Assembly (NCBI GenBank): GCA_027946365.1
Contig: JAPEUQ010000006.1
Coordinates: 124,001-188,000 of the forward strand
DNA length: 64,000 bases
Source of the DNA: Kalmusia sp. IMI 367209
Lineage: Eukaryota; Ascomycota; Dothideomycetes; Pleosporales; Didymosphaeriaceae
Direction: 5' to 3'
Made by a program: the position numbers and the translations under genes. The notes beneath the pieces were generated by a model, which was not told the origin of the DNA, did no database searches, and worked only from the letters and a program-made list of their open reading frames with translations. Positions 56,530 to 64,000 of this stretch are shown one piece after another. Numbering within the stretch: the first letter of the stretch is position 1; each line of letters begins with the position of its first letter.

Positions 56530-58103
56530 CCAAACAACGTACGAATACACTCCACTCCCATCGCACCGCCACATACGCCTCCTCCACATACTACACGACG
56601 GTACCGATGCAGACACAAAGCCCACCTTTCAGATCATCGTTAAAGAACTACCCACCTCAGCAGAACCCTGGCATTTCAAGACGACATCGTGCACCTGGGG
56701 TGGCTCCAAGCGCGTCTCTTCTTTCGCACTTCATGACAACCTTGGAGTCATCAGTCTGACAGAAAACCTAGCTCACGCACTGCCGCATCTGGTCCGCCAC
56801 TCGCAGACCAAGTTCTTGGGGCTCGACCAGCTGTGCATCAATCAGAAAGATGAAGTTGAGAAAGCACAGCAGGTCGGCATGATGGACCAGATCTACTCAG
56901 CCGCTTGCAGGGTCATCATTTAGCCCGGTTCAGAAGACGAGAATAGTCGTATATGTGCACAGTGGCTGCGCGCCGTAGCCGAACTCCTCGCGGGTAGAGA
57001 TGACGCTATGAGAACGATCCCCCGGGCAGAGCGCTACAGCGATAGTGTCAGAATTATCATCGTACGCAGTGTGTGAGTGAGTCCCGACGCCGGTCCCATG
57101 TATGTCTGCGCGGCTCGGCGTTTCTGGAACCGCATATGGTTCAGGCGCGAATGGGTGTGCCAGGAATTGCTGCTGTCTTCTGAGGAAATTCTTAAGGCTG
57201 GTGATCAGTCCTTTAGTATGCAGAATCTGTCTGATCTGCAGAAGCTGCCGCTGGATACGGTACTTGGGGAGGATAACGATGAAGAGGTGCCGAGCACAAG
57301 CTACAACACGCTGATGAGTCTTAAGAAATACCCATTTACGGATGTGGAGCCGCTGAGCTTCTTGATGTTCATGGCGCAGGTGGCAAGTGAGTCTGAAACG
57401 ATAGAGCTGGCGAATCGATTACATGCGTTCTTGGACATGCTAAACGGCTCGACGTTCAAGCCCGACTACACTCAGAGTGTGAGATACAGCTTCGCATCCT
57501 TTGCAGTGAGTCTAGCACACACATACGGCTCCCTCTCCTTCCTGTCCCTCCGCTCCGCCAATATCGACGCAAAGACTCCCTCCACCCCCGCCGAACTACG
57601 CGACTTTCCTTCCTAGGTCCCCTCCTAGACGAGTCTACCTCTCGTGACACCCATCCGCTTCGCAGCAGGCGCTACACGCGTCTTCCGCAACACTGTGACC
57701 TAGAACACAGCCGAGAGCCGAAAATACATACTCGTAGACCGAAGTCGCCACAGCGACTGGGCGTTTGCACGTCCGCGGCAAGATCATCGACCGCATCTCC
57801 CTCATCAGCAGCGCAAAAATTAACCGCTACTTTAGCGGTGTAGAAGACGTGTATCTGGACAGTCTGGTCGCATGGATACAGTCCGATATCTCTGAGTCAG
57901 ATTACAGTGCCTGGACTCGCACGCACCTCGTACACTTTCTGAACACTATCTCTGCCAATGGCACTACGCCTAAAAAGTCTGAAGACGTCCTCGGCCTCGA
58001 ATCCAAAGCGTGGGGCGCCGGCCTCGTAAATAAAACGGGGTATAACAAGTCGCTGAGTTCATGTCTTTCTATATTGGGAGAGGAGACGGTTTGTGTCGAC
58101 TAA
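56530..58103 (+). pseudogene. HET-domain (heterokaryon incompatibility) gene relic
   Basis: One frame reads YTPLPSHRHIRLLHILHDG, ISLTENLAHALPHLVRHS, LGLDQLCINQKDEVEKAQQV and MMDQIYSAACRVII, which are HET-domain landmarks. A TAG at about 56922 follows where the family has Trp (VVIWLG-like), then PGSEDENS continues in the same frame. Another stop is met near 57074 before FWNRIWFRREWVCQELLLSS, the second conserved HET block. The tail (57765-58103, VRGKIIDRISLISS and beyond) is in a different frame, separated by several stops. The expected ALSYTWG is altered to SCTWGGS, and no ATG fits the start. An inactivated member of the family is the simplest reading. Confidence 0.8.
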
Positions 58104-58715
58104 GGACGGGAGGCTAGGGCTTATGTCTTTCATTGGGAGTAGGGCGAGGGAAGGGAAGGGGAAGGGAGCGTGATTGTGGTGCTGCATGGGTGTCTCATTG
58201 TAAAAAGTTCTGACATGAGATGTGTGCGTAACCTGCTTTCCTACAATTCAAACAGCTCCGCGCGATAAACAACACTACTAGTACTTCAAAATTAGATGCG
58301 TCTTGCTTCTACTACACTTTACTAAGTTATTATGCACTGATAGCAGTAGCATGCTGCAGCTAGATGTGCACGTGCGCACGTCTTTGCAATATTGAATTAC
58401 TATCATATCAGTATCTTCTAAGCCTGTTGGTACAGTGCCCTCTTTTGCTACAAGATGCACTCTGTAACGGGGCGCACTTGGCAATATGGCAAAGCCTCGA
58501 AAGGGTCCTGGCGAGAGATGAGTAGCGTGCAGGGTAGTAGTCACGTGGGTAAACGTCAACGAATTACTACGGTGAGAATGTGTTGCCAAAGACTTGATAA
58601 TAATCTTCCGTAAGGAAACTAGATATGAAGAACTATAATTTGAATTGATGATAAGTACCAATCTGTAAAGTTCTGCTTATCTATGTACCTAGGATTCCTT
58701 GGTGGATTCATTGGG

Positions 58716-58745
58716 TTCGTAAATTCGTTGCGACGAATTCACGAA
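58716..58745. repeat. 13-bp inverted repeat, one mismatch
   Basis: ttcgtaaattcgt at 58716-58728 and acgaattcacgaa at 58733-58745 form inverted arms around the 4-base loop tgcg, with one mismatch. Confidence 0.7.
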
Positions 58746-58759
58746 TCCACGGATATATT

Positions 58760-58779
58760 CACGTGACCTTGATCACGTG
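58760..58779. repeat. CACGTGA / TCACGTG inverted repeat
   Basis: Two perfect 7-base arms, each holding a CACGTG core, flank a 6-base spacer (ccttga), 14 bases after the previous palindrome. Confidence 0.7.
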
Positions 58780-59372
58780 TCTAGATTGTGGTATGTTTCT
58801 TCCCCATAGATCCTGTCCGCGTACTCGTGCTCCCATAGGTCCTCATCTTACAGCTCTGGTTCTTTCACTAGCTTCTCATAACCATCACTATTCGTCTCAG
58901 CCGTAACAGTATCTCCTAACAAAGGCACGATGGAGGGATTATTAAAATTATAGATAGAGCGCGCATTGAGATGCTTATTTTATCTATCTAGGTAGGGAAG
59001 CAGCGCAGCTGGCTCTCTATATTGTCTAGGCAGCAAATATGCCAATGTAAGGTGCGCTAGAAGGCTATTGTCTCAGCTTTGAGCTAGCACTGTTAGTATA
59101 TGCTGCAAAACATATAAATGCGCCCCTACAGTAAGATATATTACTAATTTATAGTTCAGAGCACTCTAAGAATGAATAATTAAGCTTACAAGATGCAGAA
59201 CGCCAGGGCAGAAGCGCCTAGTAAAGGGGATACAAGGGCGTGAAGCTATAGCTAGAAATGTTGACAATACATGTAGCTTAAGCGTGCAACAGCGTGGAGC
59301 GGGCTAAACGTCAGAAGGGAGCAACCTCCGATTTGTGAGCACTGGCGTAATTCGAACCTCAAGTGTTACTTG

Positions 59373-60231
59373 CTACCGCTCTCTTTCGCTAGTTGAATTA
59401 AGGAAGTCTAGAATGCTGCTTACAAGAAGCTCTTGCGCGCTATCTTGTTCCAAGGTGTGACTCTCGTAATCACGCGCCCACTTGAGACTGATTTGGTGCT
59501 GTGGGCTGCTATTAGAAGCCTCTGAAGCAACAGCTCCTTGTCGACTGTCTCCGGCACTGTTTCGTCGTCTCCAGCCATCAAGATGCATATGTTTTTGTCA
59601 GCGTGTCGCAGACGCGCGAAGACCTTGTTGAGCTGTTCTTCGCTTGATTTGCTTGAAAAGTTTTCGGCAGGCCCGCCTGAGCTCATGATCTCGTATCACA
59701 TGTCAGCATGCATGCCCTTGCAGACTTGCAGCAACTTGCTGTCGTGAAAATCCGGGTGAAAAGAGACTGCCCCTTTTCCAGATGAGATCTGTGCTGAGGC
59801 AATTGCGAGGCTTTTAGTCAATTCCTCCTCGGTGAAATAACGCAAGAGGTCTTCGCGGCCGCACGTTGGAGAGAGAAGATTGCCGAAGTCGGCAGTGGTA
59901 CTTCCCTGGTATACATCGAAAATTTTGAGAGCGTCGTTGCAACCTAACGAATAGATTGTCAGTAATTAATCTTACTTTCACATCTTATGGCACATGCCTT
60001 TGCTAGCACCCCTGAATACCAACCGTCCTGTCTTTCCCTTCAGAGAACGAAGATAAGTTTCAAGGTCATGCATATCTTTGACGGTTTCGTCAATTGCGGC
60101 AGTGAGAAAGCCTTGATGGCTAGAACGAGTGAACCTTGCGTAAGGTGCCCTAACATCGCTTGACAAATTCGTAGCGAAACTTCGCGAACGGCCTGAGGAA
60201 CCCTTTAGTCTCGACGACTTTTGGATCTCTA
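59373..60231 (-). pseudogene. DUF1749-like alpha/beta-hydrolase relic
   Basis: Minus-strand pieces follow the order of DUF1749 (SidJ/UPF0613-like) proteins. RSSHQGFLTAAIDETVKDMHDL leads to the nucleophile elbow, here FRGASKG (GxSxG kept, usual GHSTG lost). After a likely intron comes LRYFTEEELTKSLAIASAQI. A TGA near 59697 interrupts, then SSGGPAENFSSKSSEEQLNK and ILMAGDDETVPETVDKELLL continue. Near 59465-59480 the frame must shift to reach RDYESHTLEQDSAQELLVSS and the final stop at 59373. No start region is recognisable. At least two lesions and a missing N-terminus indicate a pseudogene; the family assignment rests on motif order and is moderate. Confidence 0.55.
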
Positions 60232-60817
60232 CAACTCTTTAGTAGTTCACTGAAAGCGCTACGCGTAACACGTATACCTATCGCTCGACCTTTACATGCG
60301 ACAGCTTCACAATGGAATAGCCATACTTCGATATATCATTTGGGTAATCATGGTTCATGCACGGGTTAATGCCAGCACCCCGGAAATATGTACAGCGGAA
60401 GACTTGTTTCTATCGGTAGCACAAAAGCTTGCTTGTAGCTATTTTTCTGTAAGCCGGCTCTACAAATGATTCCGTACACAGAGAGAAACAACATAAGATG
60501 GTAACGTGTCTATCACAAGACTGTTCATGTGAGATCGCGTCGGCACGCATCGGAAAAGTTCGTAGCAACAATACGCGTTCGCGGTATTCTAGAGCCGAGC
60601 TTTTGAGATAGGGTGCGAGAATAACGAAGCGAAGATAGGCTCTATGATTGGATTCTCTGTCAATATCATGCCAAGAAGCTCACTGCTCCTAAGTTCGTCC
60701 GCAGGGACGGGTATCAAAAACTATGAAGAAAAAAAACTTAAAATCAGAAAGAAGACCCGTCTTCCTTCCAACCAACGAAGAGAACTCGAAACGATGCTTT
60801 CAATCAACACCCATCCC
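60232..60817. other. Intergenic, nothing recognised
   Basis: About 590 bases with short ORFs only. Confidence 0.55.
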
Positions 60818-61486
60818 CTACGCACCAAGCACCTGCTTTGCAGCCGTCCACGCCGTATCCCGATCCTCCGTATGCGTGGTCCCCACACATGTGGTTAAAT
60901 ACGCATCCCAGCCCACCATCGATCCAGACGCCAGCCCCGTCTTGATCCCCTCGTCACACTGCGTGCTCACAAACCACGCCGCACTCGCAAAGCTCTCCTC
61001 ATCGCCCTGCACCAACGCCAGCACTGCATCGTCGCCGCCCTCGGCCTGGGCCTGGGCAGCCTTGTCCGCGCCGAAAAGATCAGTCGCATACTTATCGTTG
61101 AACGGCGCCATCTGCATGTTGCGCGTGCCCTGGCCGGCCCGACCGGGCGCGGGGAAGTGGTTGTGATTGTACTTGAAGTTTCCAGATTCGTAGAGCATGA
61201 TGGCGATGAGGGCGGCTTGCTCGCCCCGCGAGGAGATGTCGTATTTCTGGAAGGAGGCACTGATGGCGGGCGCGGCACGGGTGGCATCTGCGCACTCGGT
61301 GGCGAAGTCGCCGGTGCCCGGGCAGGATGCTGTTTCGGGAGCGATTGCGGTGAGGTCATCGACGGTGATTTCGTAGCAGGAGGCGTTGGAGGAAGAAGAA
61401 TCTTGTGGAGCTGCGAGGGGAAGCGCTAAACTGGTGGTGGAGAGGGCGAGGGCACAGCCCAGGGCGAATGTTCGAGGTGGAATCAT
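60818..61486 (-). CDS. Secreted protein, 222 aa, possibly lysozyme-like fold
   Basis: This intronless gene starts at the ATG at 61486. A clear signal peptide (FALGCALALSTTSLALPLAA) is followed by a short Ser-rich linker. The mature protein has four to five Cys (SCYEI, SCPGTG, ECADA, TQCDEG, TTCVG), consistent with disulphides. The central part (ALIAIMLYESGNFKYNHNHF, then GQGTRNMQM) has a Glu near the end of a helix followed by an Asn/His-rich loop, reminiscent of lysozyme/transglycosylase-like folds. That is only a pattern impression. Similar secreted proteins are common in plant-associated and saprobic ascomycetes. No intron and high GC in third positions stand out against the neighbouring relics. 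Confidence 0.85.
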   Translation of the reverse strand: MIPPRTFALGCALALSTTSLALPLAAPQDSSSSNASCYEITVDDLTAIAPETASCPGTGDFATECADATRAAPAISASFQKYDISSRGEQAALIAIMLYESGNFKYNHNHFPAPGRAGQGTRNMQMAPFNDKYATDLFGADKAAQAQAEGGDDAVLALVQGDEESFASAAWFVSTQCDEGIKTGLASGSMVGWDAYLTTCVGTTHTEDRDTAWTAAKQVLGA

Positions 61487-62538
61487 TTTGTTGGTGGGTA
61501 TGGTGGTCGGAAGTTGTGTTTTCTCTAGGATGACTTTTACGGTATTTAATAGTTGGGTTATCTTTTTTGGAATAAGGAATGAACGTTAAAATGTGAAGTT
61601 TAAAAATGATGAAAAGAGCGTTCGTAACAAACAACAAAAGGAGCGTTCACGATGTTGAAGACGCAAAACCATTGTGAAGGAAACCGATGGATAATATACG
61701 TGTCGAGTCGTTCACGATCCTCGTCCATTCCAACTTCACTCCTTGACTCCTTAACTCCTTTGTTCTAAATGTTTGAGATAGTTCATCCTTCACCAATATG
61801 AAAGAGGCAATGACAGCCAACCCTTACTTGTCCCGTCCACGTGATGTTCATGCTGTGGGGTTCTCATTGGTAGTCGCTAGCGCTGAGCTGGAGATCGGCG
61901 CGTCAAACGTGTTTCAAAACATTTTCCCCTTTACCAAGCTTCTGACCACGATTCATGTCAGTCTTCATCGAGCGGTGGACGTTGTCTGTCATGTCTGTCT
62001 GCGGGATGGTTCCCCTGGGCGCGCTTGGGGTGACATGCTGATGGCTTATTAAGACGAATGGCGGGATAGCGAAGGGCGGTGGCGGGGCATCGTTGTGCTT
62101 GTTTTGCCGAGGCTGCGCTATGTTGACTCTCTTACAACTGCAAAGAGAAAGCCTTTTTGCCTGCGGGTTGTAGTATTGGCGATGTTGCGCCCTTAATTTG
62201 ATGACCAGTGAGAAAAGCTGATGTGTGACACCTAGTGGTGCGGCGACTGTTCGTATATACGCCGGAAATACGACGTATATACGGAATCTTTGTGTTGAGA
62301 GGGCGGGGAGCACTTATTTGCCCCTCAATTTTCTCGCTTCGTCGCCTTAAGCCCTAAACATGGACTGCCGAAGCTATCGTCCGCATGACGTAAAGAGATA
62401 GCTTTGAAATCGTAACGGGAAAATGCCCCTCCATATAACCTCCCCCCACAGTAACTTTACCAGCGTGCCAGCTTTATTTTGAAGAATCCTTCCATACAAC
62501 ATCCAATCATACCAATCTAAACATCTACACCAATCATC
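61487..62538. other. 1-kb divergent intergenic region
   Basis: No gene is recognised; ORFs at 61798-62052 and 61903-62313 are unsupported. A repeated CGTATATACG palindrome lies at 62252-62283. Confidence 0.55.
62252..62283. repeat. Two copies of the self-complementary CGTATATACG
   Basis: Perfect 10-base palindromes at 62252-62261 and 62274-62283, 22 bases apart start to start (two helical turns), about 260 bases upstream of the aldo-keto reductase. Confidence 0.7.
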
Positions 62539-63733
62539 ATGCCCGCCGTTGAATCCAAGTTTGACCCCAAGGACATGGAGTTCCGTCGATTGGGACCTGC
62601 TGGCCTCAAGGTGTCGGTCTTCTCGCTTGGTGGGTGGCTGACCTATGGAGGTACGCAAAAAGGAAGCATTGTGAAGGACATCATGGAGACGGCCTGGAGC
62701 TATGGCATCAATTTCTTTGATACTGCCGAGACCTACTCCAAGGGCGAGTGCGAGGTAGAAATGGGCAATGCCTTTAAAGAGTTGGCCTGGCCACGCGACG
62801 AGTACGTGCTGTCAACAAAGGTCAGTCCAGTGGGTAACTCCAAGTGATGCTCAATGTCTCATGCAATACCAGGTCTATTTCGGAACAGGACGCAAGGAGC
62901 CAAACACTAAGGGTCTGAGCAAGAAGCACATCGTTGAAGGCTTGAAGAGCTCGCTCAAGCGTCTGCAGCACGACTACGTCGACGTAGTTTTCGCGCATCG
63001 ATATGACCCAGAGTATGTGAATGCAAAATCAGTTGGACGAGGTCTCTAACAATGATCAGCGTGCCAATGAAGGAGATTGTCGAAGCCTTCACGCAAACTA
63101 TCAACCTTAATCTCGCATACTACTGGGGCACGTCAGAATGGCCTGCTGAGCGTATCCAGGAAGCCCACGATATCGCTGAGAAGTATAATCTGATTGCACC
63201 GGTTGTCGAGCAGCCGCAATACAACGCTTTTGCTCGCGAACGCTTTGAGAAGGAGTATGCACCGCTCTTTGAGAAGTACCAGATGGGTACTACCATCTGG
63301 AGTCCGCTGGATTCTGGCATTCTGACCGGAAAATACGACAAGGGCATTCCAGAGGACTCGCGGTTTGCTACGAACCCCGACTTTTTCAAGAACACAATCG
63401 AGAAGCTCAAGTCCGAGGAAGGACAAGCCAAGTTGGAGAAGGTGAGGAAGCTCGGCAAGATCGCGGAGAAGCTGGGTGGCAACACAGCTCAGCTCGCTTT
63501 GGCATGGGCTGCGAAAAAGTAAGTTGTTCTCCGAGAATCGCTGCAACCTGCGGATGTCGCCTGTATCGGTGTCAATATACTGACCGATGCGCAGCCCTAA
63601 CGTCAGCACCGTCATTTTGGGGGCGTCCAAGACCGAACAAGTCCACGACAACTGCAAGGCTCTGCAGTTGCTACCCAAGCTCACCGACGAAGTCTACAAA
63701 GAGATTGAGAGCATCCTCGACAATAAGCCCTAA
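62539..63733 (+). CDS. Aldo-keto reductase, K+ channel beta-subunit (AKR6)-like
   Basis: Four exons (62539-62820, 62873-63012, 63060-63518, 63595-63733) give 339 aa. The fold begins [20 protein letters not shown]. The catalytic tetrad is visible: Asp and Tyr in [13 protein letters not shown], Lys in VLSTKVYFG, and His in [11 protein letters not shown], the last built across the second intron. [27 protein letters not shown] and [16 protein letters not shown] are typical of the Kv-beta/AKR6 and related fungal NADPH reductases. [18 protein letters not shown] near the end binds the cofactor phosphate. A cytosolic NADPH-dependent carbonyl reductase is expected; association with a channel is not implied. 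The substrate is unknown. Confidence 0.93.
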
Positions 63734-64000
63734 ACGTGAGCATGTGACCGGGCTGGTATGACCGGGTGAGCCGCGTAAGAGGGCTGTGTCAGAAGCGAGC
63801 ATTGATGAGCGGGGTAGATAAAATGATACAGACATACATGTACCAATAGAGCAGTCTCGAGTACGATGGTATGCCGATTTATCCAGACTTGAAGCTGGAC
63901 GGCGGACGAGCACGCATCAAGTGACGTTGTGGTTCCAAATCATTGCAGCATGCGATGGATCCAGGTACAATCGATGGTTCTCGTGCAGGTGACAACGCGC
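63734..64000. other. 3' flank to the window end
   Basis: 267 bases with no recognised feature. Confidence 0.5.

Larger units (their letters stand above)
58104..59372. other. Degraded intergenic region, possible transposon remains
   Basis: 1.3 kb, AT-rich in 58900-59200, with stop codons dense in all frames. Apart from the palindromes at 58716-58779, no gene is recognised. Some fragments near 58930-59330 vaguely resemble worn transposase, but this cannot be supported. Confidence 0.4.

Noticed and set aside
27797..56924. UAG might be read as sense, since three frames here continue past an in-frame TAG
   Set aside because: Several intact genes (Abp1, the small repeat protein, the MFS carrier, the AT-hook protein) end properly at TAG, and two of the three cases are otherwise damaged genes.
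59345..59365. Possible tRNA B-box-like sequence (ATTCGAACC)
   Set aside because: Flanking bases do not form a T-arm or acceptor stem and no A box is present.
1..64000. CRISPR arrays, insertion sequences or operons
   Set aside because: The window is clearly eukaryotic; no regularly spaced direct repeats were seen.

Overview
This window is nuclear DNA of a filamentous ascomycete (Pezizomycotina). The evidence is short GT-AG introns of about 45-90 nt with CTRAY branch points, tiny first exons, fungal-specific families (three-exon MTD1-type folate dehydrogenase, Zn2Cys6 regulators, a HET-domain relic, DUF6640) and compact genes on both strands. A dothideomycete is my best guess, but that is only an impression. 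No organelle, virus, rRNA, tRNA or CRISPR signal was found. All exon coordinates were derived by hand from reading frame and splice signals.

Layout. 0.1-14.3 kb: a single-pass membrane protein, a small repeat protein, actin-binding protein Abp1, a very large F-box protein, a DUF6640 membrane protein and MTD1. 14.6-20.6 kb: the Fe-S targeting factor MMS19, the ribosome-assembly factor RPF2 and the CGFS glutaredoxin GRX4. RPF2 and GRX4 are divergent, and two perfect ATCWGATAA (SreA-type GATA) sites lie between them. 22.0-25.0 kb: a Zn2Cys6 regulator facing an SDR. 25.5-27.4 kb: a secreted matrixin metalloprotease fused to a seven-repeat tectonin-like propeller, followed by a decayed gene. 29-37.8 kb: F-actin capping protein beta, an AT-hook protein, a Dal5-type MFS carrier, a membrane-anchored prolyl-hydroxylase-like dioxygenase and a SIRT5-like deacylase.

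38-49.9 kb looks like an accessory metabolic block: a Zn2Cys6 regulator, an amino-acid/amine permease, a PhyH-type Fe(II)/2OG dioxygenase, an SDR, a hexapeptide acetyltransferase and a copper amine oxidase. Together they would suit uptake and oxidation of an amine, which is an inference. 50.3-56.2 kb: an ENPP-type phosphodiesterase with an in-frame reading-frame extension beyond its TAG stop, a conserved unknown, and eIF3d. 56.5-60.2 kb is degraded (HET relic, palindromes, DUF1749-like relic). The window ends with a secreted 222-aa protein and an aldo-keto reductase.

Most notable observations: the post-TAG extension of the phosphodiesterase, the matrixin-propeller fusion, the paired iron-GATA sites at GRX4, a GC-AG intron and a probable frameshift at the start of the PhyH gene, and six probable introns whose length is a multiple of three and which contain no stop, so that they hide inside open reading frames.
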